From the NCBI RefSeq assembly GCF_040327995.1, contig NZ_JBEPIJ010000001.1:340062-404061 (forward strand): a stretch of 64,000 nucleotides of DNA, in the 5' to 3' direction. This document shows positions 26,544 through 34,722 of the stretch, in pieces. Position numbers and translations under genes: made by a program. The notes under the pieces are model-generated. The model was not told the origin of the DNA, did not search any database, and was given only the letters and a program-made list of their open reading frames with translations. The stretch comes from Solimonas thermocellulolyticum. GTDB taxonomy: Bacteria; Pseudomonadota; Gammaproteobacteria; Nevskiales; Nevskiaceae. Position 1 is the first letter of the stretch, and every line of letters begins with the position of its first letter.

Positions 26544-27449
26544 CTACTCAGTGCTACCGATGAACCGGATCGTGTGCTCGGCCAGCAGTTCGGGCACGTC
26601 TTCCTGAATGAAGTGGTTGGCGTTGTCGAAGCGCTGGTGCGGCTGATCCTTGGCGCCCGGCACGCGGCGCTGGAACTCGCGGTCGACGCCGCGCGACACC
26701 GGATCGAGCTTGCCCCAGAGCGTCAGAAACGGTTTGTCGAAGCGCTCCAGCTTGGCCCACACCTGTTTGTTCAGCGGCACGCCCGGGTTGTCCGGCTGCA
26801 CCGCGATCAGCATCGGGAAGGCGATGATGCCGGCCATGTAGCGCGCATCCGGGAATGGCGCGCAATAGGCGTCGAGTTCAGCAGGCGTCAGCTTGCGCGT
26901 CATGCCCGGCGGCAGCATCTGCCGCAGCGGGAACGTGCTCGCATTGCGCATCATGCCCACCCACATCTTCATGAACTCGGACTCGCCCTGCCCTTCGGGC
27001 ACGCCGGTATTCGAGGCGATGACGCGCTCGAAGCGCTGCGGCTGTTCGGCGACCATGGCCAGTCCTATGGTCCCGCCCCAGTCCTGGCAGAACAGCGTGA
27101 TGCGGCGCAGGTCCATCGCACGCAGCCAGTCGTTCATCCATGCGTAGTGGCGGGCGAGCGTGTAGTCGGCCTTGTGCGCCGGCTTGTCCGAGCGGCCGTT
27201 GCCGACCAAATCGACGGCGATCACGCGATGCCCTGCCGCCAGCAGCAGCGGAATCATGTGCCGGTACAGATAGCTCCAGGTGGGGTTGCCGTGCATCAGC
27301 AGGATCGGATCGGCGTCGCGCGGCCCCTCGTCGACGTGGTGGATCCGGATCGGCGTGCCGTCGGCATCGCGGATCTCACAGTAGCGCGGCGCGTACGGCC
27401 AGCCATCGAGTGCGGCGAAGCATTCGTCCGGTGTGCGCAGGATTTCCAC
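26544..27449 (-). CDS. Haloalkane dehalogenase (alpha/beta hydrolase)
   Basis: 301 residues from GTG 27449, which gives the standard dehalogenase N-terminus VEILRTPDECFAAL. Active-site features are complete: oxyanion motif HGNPTW (Asn55), nucleophile Asp123 with the halide-binding Trp124 (FCQDWGG), an acid at Asp249 (LWGKLDP) and His279 (NANHFIQED). The Asp nucleophile distinguishes it from Ser esterases. It should hydrolyse carbon-halogen bonds of alkyl halides in the cytoplasm, although many genomic homologues have unknown natural substrates. Third gene of the MDR - DUF2855 - dehalogenase operon, 5 nt after the preceding stop. Confidence 0.9.
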   Translation of the reverse strand: MEILRTPDECFAALDGWPYAPRYCEIRDADGTPIRIHHVDEGPRDADPILLMHGNPTWSYLYRHMIPLLLAAGHRVIAVDLVGNGRSDKPAHKADYTLARHYAWMNDWLRAMDLRRITLFCQDWGGTIGLAMVAEQPQRFERVIASNTGVPEGQGESEFMKMWVGMMRNASTFPLRQMLPPGMTRKLTPAELDAYCAPFPDARYMAGIIAFPMLIAVQPDNPGVPLNKQVWAKLERFDKPFLTLWGKLDPVSRGVDREFQRRVPGAKDQPHQRFDNANHFIQEDVPELLAEHTIRFIGSTE

Positions 27450-27454
27450 GCCCT

Positions 27455-28552
27455 TTAGCCCTGCATCGACAGCATCAGCCCGCGGCTCGGCGGCACCTGG
27501 TTGTTGATCATCTCCAGGTAGCGCTGTTCGACCGCCGCGGGTCCGCGCGCGTGCACGACCTCGAGCTTGTCGGCGACCGACTGCGCGATCTTCGCGCCCG
27601 CGGCGAAGGCCTTCATCAGCACCGCGCCCGGCCCCCACTCCTTCTCGCGGCGCGCGATGTGCGAGGGCGCGAAGAACATCGTCGGCCGTGCCCCGGGCAC
27701 CGTGCCCTCGTGCCGCGCCGCGTCCCAATGCGTGGCGCCGACGATCGCGCTGTGGCGGATGTTGTCGCAGAAATGTTCGTGCACGGCGCGGATCACCTCG
27801 CCGGATCCGGCCATGTCGATGAAGGCCGTGGTCTTGGAGGCGTCGAGCGTCGCGATATCGCCATAGGTGACGACCTCGTCGCAGACGTCCAAGCCTTTGA
27901 CGAATGCGACATTGGACGGCGATGTCAGGCCGACCACGCGCTGTTTCACGGCGATGTCGTGATGCAGCAGGTGCGCGAGCCCGAAGCCGGTCTTCGACGA
28001 TGCGGAGCCGATGAGCACCTGCTGCGCACCGAAGAAGTCATTGGCGATGAGATAGTCGTAGAGGATGAACGAGGTCGCGAACAGCGGGAACAGCAGGCAG
28101 CGCTCGTCCTCCATCTGCTTGAGGAATGGCGGATCGTTGGCGGTGCGGTGGTACTCGTTGTACAGGCCCGGCAACGCCTTGCGGTGTGGCGCGAAGTCCT
28201 TGAAGCGCGCCGGCTCGATCTTGCCGGGCCGCAGCACCACCTGCGTCGCCATCGGAAAGAATCCCCACAGGCGCTCGCCCACGGCGATGTCCGCACAGCG
28301 CGACTCGATCACGTCGGCGAAGCCCCAGACCGGCACCTTGCCCCAGCCATCGCTCTCGTGGCCTTGCGCCGGATAGAACTTCCAGTAACCGATCAAATCG
28401 CCGGTCAGGGCATACGACACGTTGTTCGCGGTCAATCCAAACTTGTCGATGGCGACGCGGATCTCGCCTTCGTCGAGCGCCTGCGCCGCGCGCTCGACCA
28501 GCCTGGTCTGGCGCAGGTCATCGCGCCGCACCCAGAGTTCATGCACGTTCAT
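27455..28552 (-). CDS. DUF2855 family protein
   Basis: 365 residues. The start ELWVRRDDLRQTRL and the segments FGLTANNVSYALTGD, YWKFYPA, VPVWGFADVIES and GERLWGFFPMATQVVLRPG are the DUF2855 signature. The fold resembles medium-chain dehydrogenases (GASSKTG-like loop at IGSASSKTGFGLAHLL), so an NAD(P)-dependent role is possible. Located between an MDR oxidoreductase and the haloalkane dehalogenase with 15- and 5-nt gaps. Confidence 0.85.
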   Translation of the reverse strand: MNVHELWVRRDDLRQTRLVERAAQALDEGEIRVAIDKFGLTANNVSYALTGDLIGYWKFYPAQGHESDGWGKVPVWGFADVIESRCADIAVGERLWGFFPMATQVVLRPGKIEPARFKDFAPHRKALPGLYNEYHRTANDPPFLKQMEDERCLLFPLFATSFILYDYLIANDFFGAQQVLIGSASSKTGFGLAHLLHHDIAVKQRVVGLTSPSNVAFVKGLDVCDEVVTYGDIATLDASKTTAFIDMAGSGEVIRAVHEHFCDNIRHSAIVGATHWDAARHEGTVPGARPTMFFAPSHIARREKEWGPGAVLMKAFAAGAKIAQSVADKLEVVHARGPAAVEQRYLEMINNQVPPSRGLMLSMQG

Positions 28553-28567
28553 CTTGCTCGCCCCCTT

Positions 28568-29566
28568 TTAGACCTTGATCATCAGCTTGCCGTGATTGCC
28601 GCCGGCAAACAGCAGTTCCAGTGCCGCCGGGAACTGGTCGATCCCGTCCATGATGTGCTCGCGTGTCTTCAGCTTGCCTTTCATCATTAAGGCACCGAGC
28701 TGCATCGCCGCTTCCTGGATGCGCGGCAGGTAGTCGAGCATCGTGAAACCCTGCATGCGCGCGCTCTGCGCGACCAGCTGTAGGTAGTTCGCCGGCCCGC
28801 GTGCGCCGGCCAGCGTGGCGTACTGCGATACCCCACCGCAGACGACGATGCGCGCATGCCGGCGGATGCGCGCGAGCACCGCGTCCAGCGTCGCGCCGCC
28901 GACGTTGTCGAAGTAGACGTCGATGCCCTCGGGTACCACGCGATCGAGAGCAGCACCCACGTCTTCGGCCTTGTAGTCGATCGCACCGTCACAGCCGAGC
29001 TCGTCGAGCAGATAGCGGCACTTGTCGGCACCGCCGGCGATGCCGATCACCCGCGCACCGCTGATCTTCGCCACCTGACCGACCACCGAGCCGACCGCAC
29101 CGGCTGCGGCGGAGACGACGACCGTCTCGCCCGCTTTCGGCTGGCCGATCTCGGTCAGCCCGAAGTAGCCGGTGAACCCCGGCATGCCCAGCCCGCCGAG
29201 GTACTTGGGCAGCGGCACGATCTTGGGATCGAGCTTGCGCAGGCCCTTGGCCGGCAAGGTGACCTCGGTCTGCACGCCGAGCAGACCGAAGACGACATCG
29301 CCGGTGCTGTAGCGCTCGCTGCGGCTGTCGACGACCTCGCCGATGCCGAAGGCCTTCATCACCTCGCCGACGCGCACTGGCTCGGCATAACTGCGGACCG
29401 GCTGGATCCAGCCGGCCATCGCCGGGTCGATCGAGATATAGCGCACGGCAAGGCGCAGCTCGCCGTCTCCGGGTGCGCGCCCCGGCTCCTGCGTGCGCGT
29501 CCACGTCTCGGCGTCCGGTAGACCAGCCGGAACGCGGGCCAGGCGGTAGCGGATCGGCAGGTCCAA
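28568..29566 (-). CDS. NADP-dependent medium-chain oxidoreductase (CurA/leukotriene-B4-dehydrogenase type)
   Basis: 332 residues if started at TTG 29566, which has an AGGAG at 29574-29578, 7 nt upstream. A longer GTG start at 29605 would put operator site 5 inside the gene and lacks a ribosome site. Family motifs: FTGYFGLTEIG, the nucleotide loop SAAAGAVGSVVGQVAK, then GIAGGADKC and YFDNVGG. It has no structural-zinc cysteine cluster, as in double-bond reductases. Likely reduces an alpha,beta-unsaturated carbonyl intermediate. First gene of the dehalogenase operon. Confidence 0.85.
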   Translation of the reverse strand: MDLPIRYRLARVPAGLPDAETWTRTQEPGRAPGDGELRLAVRYISIDPAMAGWIQPVRSYAEPVRVGEVMKAFGIGEVVDSRSERYSTGDVVFGLLGVQTEVTLPAKGLRKLDPKIVPLPKYLGGLGMPGFTGYFGLTEIGQPKAGETVVVSAAAGAVGSVVGQVAKISGARVIGIAGGADKCRYLLDELGCDGAIDYKAEDVGAALDRVVPEGIDVYFDNVGGATLDAVLARIRRHARIVVCGGVSQYATLAGARGPANYLQLVAQSARMQGFTMLDYLPRIQEAAMQLGALMMKGKLKTREHIMDGIDQFPAALELLFAGGNHGKLMIKV

Positions 29567-29598
29567 ATCGGCTCTCCTTTGCGCATCTACTGCGATTA

Positions 29599-29613
29599 TT
29601 GACACATCGTCAA
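29599..29613 (-). promoter_or_regulatory. Operator site 5 (faces the dehalogenase operon)
   Basis: TTGACACATCGTCAA on the + strand: arms TGACA/CGTCA with spacer CAT, extended outward to a longer near-palindrome (ATTGAC...GTCAAT). It lies 32 nt upstream of the TTG start on the - strand. Confidence 0.62.
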
Positions 29614-29617
29614 TAAG

Positions 29618-29632
29618 TTTACAATCTGTCCA
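29618..29632 (+). promoter_or_regulatory. Operator site 6 (faces the GST-isomerase-aminotransferase operon)
   Basis: TTTACAATCTGTCCA: arms TTACA/TGTCC, spacer ATC, 22 nt upstream of ATG 29655. Together with site 5 it repeats the two-operator layout of the 23.2 kb divergent promoter. It is the weakest match of the set on its right arm. Confidence 0.5.
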
Positions 29633-29654
29633 TATCTTGTCCTTTCTACCGGCG

Positions 29655-30818
29655 ATGAACCTTCAACGGACCGAGCCTCTGCTGCTGTTCGGCGCACCCG
29701 TGGGCATGTACACCGGCAAGGTGCGCAGCTATCTGCGCAAGAACGGGATTCCCTATTCCGAGCGGCTGCCGTCCGATCCGATCTTCCAGAAGCAGTTGCT
29801 GCCGCGTCTCAAGCGCTTCATCAATCCGGTGATCCGCATGCCGGACGGCACGGTCGTGCAGGACACGGCCGACATCATCGACTTCCTCGAAGCCCGCGGT
29901 CTCGCACGCCATCCGTCGACACCGGCAACGCCACGCCAGCGCATCGTCGCGCTGATCCTCGATCTGTACGGCAGCGACGGCCTGGTGCGTCCGGCGATGC
30001 ACTACCGCTGGGGCTACCGCGACCAGAACGAGGCCTTCCTGCGTCACGAGTTTGGCCTCAGCTACCGCCCGGGCCGCGCGGCACCAGAGGTCGTCGAGCA
30101 GCAGCTCGGCAACTTCATGAACTACCTGCACAGCCACCTGCCGAACCTCGGCATCGACGCGACCACGGCATTGGTGATCGAGGCGTGCTACGAGGAACTG
30201 CTGACGACGCTCGACGCGCACTTGCGCGCGCAGCCCTACGCGCTCGGCGGCCTGCCGACGATCGCCGACTACGGCCTGATGGCGCCGCTGTATGCGCACC
30301 TGGCGCGCGATCCGGTGCCGGCGACGCTGATGAAGTCGAAGGCACCCAGCCTGTACCGCTGGACCGAGCGCATGAACGCCCCCGACCACGACGCGCCCGA
30401 GTTCCCGCACACGCCCTACGCGCTGCCGGACGACGATGCCGTGCCCGACACCCTGCGGCCGCTGCTGCGCCAGATCGCCACCGATTTTGTGCCGGAGGTC
30501 GAGATGACCGTCCGCGCACTCGATCGCTGGTGGCGCGCGCACGGTCATGAAGGTCTGGTCGGCCAACCGGCCGAGCGCGGCCTGGTGCGCGACTGCTTCA
30601 CGCTGCGCGGAACGCCGGTCACCACCGTCGTCGCGCCCTATCTGATCTACAAGCTGCAGCGCGTCACCGACGCCTGGGATGCGCTCGACGACGCCGGCCG
30701 CGCGTCGGTCGCGGCCTTTGTCGACGGCACCGGCCTTGAGCCGCTGCTCACGCTCAAACCGCTGCGCCGCATCGAGCGCCGAGAGTTTCTGGAAGTCTGG
30801 GGTGCGGCCACCGCATGA
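29655..30818 (+). CDS. GST-like protein (long two-domain form)
   Basis: 387 residues from ATG 29655 (TTG 29637 would overlap the promoter region). N-terminal thioredoxin-like LLLFGAPVGMYTGKVRSYLRKNGIPY, then QDTADIIDFLEARG, TPRQRI, AMHYRWGYR, and the C-terminal YALGGLPTIADYGLMAPLYAHLARDP. It is clearly paralogous to the protein at 19202-20305. First gene of a three-gene operon with a DsbA-like isomerase and an aminotransferase. Confidence 0.85.
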   Translation: MNLQRTEPLLLFGAPVGMYTGKVRSYLRKNGIPYSERLPSDPIFQKQLLPRLKRFINPVIRMPDGTVVQDTADIIDFLEARGLARHPSTPATPRQRIVALILDLYGSDGLVRPAMHYRWGYRDQNEAFLRHEFGLSYRPGRAAPEVVEQQLGNFMNYLHSHLPNLGIDATTALVIEACYEELLTTLDAHLRAQPYALGGLPTIADYGLMAPLYAHLARDPVPATLMKSKAPSLYRWTERMNAPDHDAPEFPHTPYALPDDDAVPDTLRPLLRQIATDFVPEVEMTVRALDRWWRAHGHEGLVGQPAERGLVRDCFTLRGTPVTTVVAPYLIYKLQRVTDAWDALDDAGRASVAAFVDGTGLEPLLTLKPLRRIERREFLEVWGAATA

Positions 30819-30843
30819 TGGGCGGTGCGCGGAGGAATCGATC

Positions 30844-32115
30844 ATGCACACACACCAAGCACCGCGTTGGCTGCCGCAGTCCGGCCTGCCGCCCTCCTTT
30901 GCGTCGCGCATCGCCGAGCGCATCGCGCGCTCGCGCGATCCGATCGCGCGCCTTCATGCCGGACGCGCGCTGGAGCTGTACTACGAGGTCGGCGATCCGC
31001 ATTCGCAACTCGCCGCCGCGCTCGCGCGGCGCATGCGCGCGCGCCTCGGCACGCGCCTGGACATCCGCGTGGTGCCGGCGCCCGACGCGCAGACCTATCC
31101 AGAGGCGGCGAAACAGCGCGATTTCGCCGCGCGCGACGCTGCGCGCCTTGCCCCCTGCCATGACCTGCCGGCGCCGGTGGCGGTGCCGCCGGCGCAGCAT
31201 GCAGCGATGCAGGCGCTGCTTGCGCAGACACGCGACGCCGACGAGTTTCTCGCCGTCGAGCGCGAATGCCTGGCGGCGCTGGCCGAGGGCCGCAGCTTGA
31301 CGGCCCCGGGCGACGCCGGCCAGACGACCGCGGTGCTCGCGGCCAACGCGCAGCGGCGCCGCAAGCTCGGCCACTACCTGCCGGGCATGTGGCAGTACCG
31401 CGGCGAATGGTTCTGGGCGATCGACCGGCTCGACTTCCTGCACGCGCGCCTTACGGCCGACGGCGTGCTCAGCGGCGACGCACCGCTATCGGTGCGCGAT
31501 TCGCGCCGCCTCGTCGCCGACGGGCGCGATCCGACGGCACCGCTTGAGTTTTGGTTCAGCTTCCGCAGCCCGTACTCGTATCTCGCCGCCGTCCAGCTAC
31601 TGCGGCAACGCGAGCGTGGCCGCCATCCGCACTTAACGCTGCGTCCGGTGCTGCCCATGGTCATGCGCGGTTTGCCGGTACCGGCGATCAAGCGGTTGTA
31701 CATCGTGCGCGACGTGCAGCGCTGTGCCGATGCGCAGGGCATTGCCTTCGGCAAGATCCACGATCCGGTCGGCGACGGCGTGCTGCGCGTGCTCAGCGTG
31801 TTTCCCTACGACGCCGACACCGATACACAACTGCGTTTCGCCGCCATCGCCATGCAGAGCATCTGGGCCGAGGGCCTGGATCTGCGGCGCGACGCCAACC
31901 TCGCCTCGGTGTTCGCGCGTTGCGGGCTCGACTGGACGCACGCGCAGGCGGCGCTCGCACGCGGCATCGATACGACGCATGCACAGGCCCATCGCGACGC
32001 CCTGTTCGACGCCGGCCTGTGGGGCGTTCCCAGCTTCCGCCAGGGCCGCTTCACGACCTGGGGGCAGGATCGCATCTGGATGCTCGATACGCCCGAGGCC
32101 GCGCACGCTGCCTGA
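30844..32115 (+). CDS. DsbA-family / 2-hydroxychromene-2-carboxylate isomerase-like protein
   Basis: 423 residues from ATG 30844, preceded by a strong GGAGGA. The C-terminal half (about 235-415) begins EFWFSFRSPYSYLAAVQLL, the kappa-class GST/HCCA-isomerase signature (Ser in place of the DsbA Cys), and ends GVPSFRQGRFTTWGQDRIWML with the cis-Pro segment. The N-terminal half looks like a second, diverged copy (ALELYYEVGDPHSQLAAAL). Such isomerases use glutathione, which fits the GST gene upstream. Likely cis-trans isomerisation of an aromatic or polycyclic catabolite; substrate unknown. Confidence 0.82.
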   Translation: MHTHQAPRWLPQSGLPPSFASRIAERIARSRDPIARLHAGRALELYYEVGDPHSQLAAALARRMRARLGTRLDIRVVPAPDAQTYPEAAKQRDFAARDAARLAPCHDLPAPVAVPPAQHAAMQALLAQTRDADEFLAVERECLAALAEGRSLTAPGDAGQTTAVLAANAQRRRKLGHYLPGMWQYRGEWFWAIDRLDFLHARLTADGVLSGDAPLSVRDSRRLVADGRDPTAPLEFWFSFRSPYSYLAAVQLLRQRERGRHPHLTLRPVLPMVMRGLPVPAIKRLYIVRDVQRCADAQGIAFGKIHDPVGDGVLRVLSVFPYDADTDTQLRFAAIAMQSIWAEGLDLRRDANLASVFARCGLDWTHAQAALARGIDTTHAQAHRDALFDAGLWGVPSFRQGRFTTWGQDRIWMLDTPEAAHAA

Positions 32116-32173
32116 GCACGGCGCGCGTGCTGGCGCGTGTATCGGCGACAATGACGGCCCGTTCGCAATCCGG

Positions 32174-33322
32174 ATGACGCCCGTGGTAGCTGAATCTCCC
32201 GTCGATCCCGGCGGCCTCGCCGAGTTCTCGGTCGTGTTTACCGGCCGCGCGCTCAATCACATGTCGCGCAACTTCCAGCAGGTGATGCGCGACATCTCCG
32301 CGCTGATGCGCTCGGTCTACCAGGCCGACGCGGTGGCCGTCGTTCCCGGCGGCGGCAGCTACGGCATGGAGGCGATCGCGCGCCAGTTCGCGCAGGACGC
32401 TCGCGTGCTCGTGATCCGCAACGGCTGGTTCAGCTACCGCTGGAGCCAGATCTTCGCGATGGGCCGCATCGTGGCGCACGAAACCGTGCTCAAGGCGCGC
32501 CGCGTCAGCGATGCACCGCAATCGCCGTTCGCACCGCCGCCGATCGAGGAAGTCGAGGCCGCGATCGCGCGCGACAAGCCCGAGCTGGTGTTCGCCGCCC
32601 ACGTCGAAACCGCGTCCGGCATCATCCTCCCCGACGACTACCTCGACCGTGTCGGTGCGGCGGTGCACGCGCATGGCGGCTTGTTCGTGCTCGACTGCGT
32701 CGCCTCCGGCGCGATCTGGGTCGACATGCGCGCACGCGGCATCGACGTGCTGCTATCGGCGCCGCAGAAGACCTGGAGCGCGCCGTCGAGCAGCGCCCTG
32801 GTGATGCTCGGTGCGCGCGCCGCCCATCGCCTCGAACAGACGCAGAGCACCAGCTTTGCCGCCGATCTGCGCAAGTGGCGCCAGATCATGCAGGCCTACG
32901 AGAACGGCAGTCACGCCTATCACGCGACCATGCCGACCGATGCGCTGCGCCACTTCCGCGATGCCGCGCAACAGACCGTGAGCCTGGGTCTGGATCATCT
33001 GCGTGAGCGCCAAGAGATGCTGGGACGCAAGGTGCGCACACTGCTGGTCGAGCATGGCTATCCGAGCGTGGCCGCAAGCGGCTTCGAAGCGCCGGGCGTG
33101 GTCGTCAGTTACACCCGCGATCCCGACCTCGCCTCGGCCAAGCGCTTCGTCGAACTCGGCATCCAGGCCGCCGCCGGCGTGCCGCTGATGTGCGACGAGC
33201 CCGCGGACTTCCGGAGCTTTCGCATCGGCCTGTTCGGCCTCGACAAGTTCGCCGACGTCGACGCCACGGTCGAGCGCCTAGCGCAGGCGCTGCGCGCGCT
33301 GGCAGGCAGCGGCGCGCGGTGA
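32174..33322 (+). CDS. Class V aminotransferase (alanine-glyoxylate / serine-pyruvate type)
   Basis: 382 residues from ATG 32174; longer frames overlap the upstream gene. N-terminal GPxNHMSRNFQQVM-type region (TGRALNHMSRNFQQVM), then VAVVPGGGSYGMEAIARQ, Asp in VLDCVASGAIWVDMRA, and the PLP lysine Lys199 in SAPQKTWSAPSSSALVML. It probably deaminates or transaminates a small amino acid in the cytoplasm. It is the last gene of the GST-isomerase operon, 58 nt downstream, so it may be co-transcribed; its link to the detoxification theme is uncertain. Confidence 0.87.
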   Translation: MTPVVAESPVDPGGLAEFSVVFTGRALNHMSRNFQQVMRDISALMRSVYQADAVAVVPGGGSYGMEAIARQFAQDARVLVIRNGWFSYRWSQIFAMGRIVAHETVLKARRVSDAPQSPFAPPPIEEVEAAIARDKPELVFAAHVETASGIILPDDYLDRVGAAVHAHGGLFVLDCVASGAIWVDMRARGIDVLLSAPQKTWSAPSSSALVMLGARAAHRLEQTQSTSFAADLRKWRQIMQAYENGSHAYHATMPTDALRHFRDAAQQTVSLGLDHLRERQEMLGRKVRTLLVEHGYPSVAASGFEAPGVVVSYTRDPDLASAKRFVELGIQAAAGVPLMCDEPADFRSFRIGLFGLDKFADVDATVERLAQALRALAGSGAR

Positions 33323-33365
33323 GCGGCGCAGCGGCGTCACGCTGACGGTCCGCTTCCAACGGCCT

Positions 33366-34706
33366 TCACAGCCGTTCGAACGGCCCGCGGATCGCGAGCG
33401 TCAGCCCGCTCCACTGCAGATTGACGAACAGCGTGCGTCCGTCCGGCGCGAAGCAGGCACCGGCGAACTCGGACTCGTTGTACGGATTGCGCGCGAGCAC
33501 GTAGAGGCTGCCGTCGGCACGCACGCCGACGAGCTGGCAGGCGCGATCGGCATCCTCGCAGACGATCAGATCGCCCCAGGGTGCGACGGTGAGGTTGTCG
33601 GCCTGGGCAAAGCGCGCCGGATCGTCGGACTCGACGAACAGCGTCAACGTGCCGCCGCGCGCATCCGGCCGGTAGCGGAAGATCTGCCCGGCCTGCGCCG
33701 CACCGCCGCTGGTGCAGGCGAACCAGCACTCGCCGCGCCCCCACCACAGCCCCTCGCCGCGCGCGAACACGGCGGCGCCGGCGGCGTGGCCGCGCAGGCG
33801 CAGATCGTCGTCCGGCGCATCGGTGTCGTCGAGATCGATCCAGCGCACACGGTACTCGCGGCCGCGCTCGCAGCGCGCGACACCGGCGTGCCAGCCGCGC
33901 GTGTCGGCCGCGCGCCAGTCAGCGAGCGCCAGCGCCTGCAGACGGCCGCCGGCGGCGAGCCGGCCCGGCTCGCGCGGGATGCAGCGGTAGAACAGGCCGT
34001 CCGGGCGATCCTCGGTCAGATAGACAATGCCGCTCGCCGGATCGACCGCTGCCGCCTCGTGATTGAAACGCCCGAGCGCCGTGAGCGGTTGCGCCTCGAC
34101 CAGATCGCGCTGCGCCGCCGGCACCTCGAAGACCCAGCCGTGATGGCGCGCATGGCGCGCATCGCGCAGCTGCACGCTCTCCTCGCAGCTCAGCCACGAG
34201 CCCCACGGCGTCGGCCCGCCGGCGCAGTTGCGCAGCGTGCCGCCGAGGCTCAGGAACTGCTGCTCGACGCGCGTTGCGCGCGCATCGAGCACCAAGGTCG
34301 TGGTGCCGCCATAGGCCGGCGCGTCGCCACCGGCATCGAACAGCCGCTCGCGCACGAGCTTTGCCAGTCGCGCGTCGCCCGCGCCGAAGGCGGTGCCGAA
34401 ACGCCGCCCGCTGCGCGCATCGAGCTCGTGGTTGCGCACCAGCACGATGCGCCCGTCCGTACCGGCGAAGGCCGCCATGCCGTCGCAGCCGCCGGGCACC
34501 AACAGGCCATCGTCCATCTCGTCACCGGCGCGCGACAGCACCTGATAGGCAAAGCCGGGCGGCAGGTCGAGGATGCCGAGCGGGTCGGGCTGCAGCGCCG
34601 CATCGCGCGGTGCGCCCAGCTCCGCCGCCAGGGCCTGGCGCCAGCCGCCGAAGGCCGCGGCGACGGCGCCACCGGCCTGCTGCAGAAAACGTCTGCGATC
34701 GATCAT
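33366..34706 (-). CDS. PhoX-like alkaline phosphatase (DUF839), Tat-exported
   Basis: 446 residues. A twin-arginine signal (MIDRRRFLQQAGGAVAAAF) opens the protein, followed by DLPPGFAYQVLSRAGDEMDDGLLVPGGCDGMAAF and VLVRNHE. Cys/Glu metal-site segments RNCAGGPTPWGSWLSCEE and YLTEDRPDGLFYR also match the PhoX family of Ca/Fe-dependent phosphatases. It should release phosphate from organic esters in the periplasm. It follows a phytase by 16 nt and a TonB receptor upstream, so the three form a phosphorus-acquisition operon. Confidence 0.87.
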   Translation of the reverse strand: MIDRRRFLQQAGGAVAAAFGGWRQALAAELGAPRDAALQPDPLGILDLPPGFAYQVLSRAGDEMDDGLLVPGGCDGMAAFAGTDGRIVLVRNHELDARSGRRFGTAFGAGDARLAKLVRERLFDAGGDAPAYGGTTTLVLDARATRVEQQFLSLGGTLRNCAGGPTPWGSWLSCEESVQLRDARHARHHGWVFEVPAAQRDLVEAQPLTALGRFNHEAAAVDPASGIVYLTEDRPDGLFYRCIPREPGRLAAGGRLQALALADWRAADTRGWHAGVARCERGREYRVRWIDLDDTDAPDDDLRLRGHAAGAAVFARGEGLWWGRGECWFACTSGGAAQAGQIFRYRPDARGGTLTLFVESDDPARFAQADNLTVAPWGDLIVCEDADRACQLVGVRADGSLYVLARNPYNESEFAGACFAPDGRTLFVNLQWSGLTLAIRGPFERL

Positions 34707-34722
34707 GGCGACGATGATGCGA

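Noticed and set aside
33358..33376. AACGGC...GCCGTT inverted repeat after the aminotransferase as a terminator
   Set aside because: It has only six-base arms, no T tract and overlaps the stop region of the convergent PhoX gene. Too weak to list.
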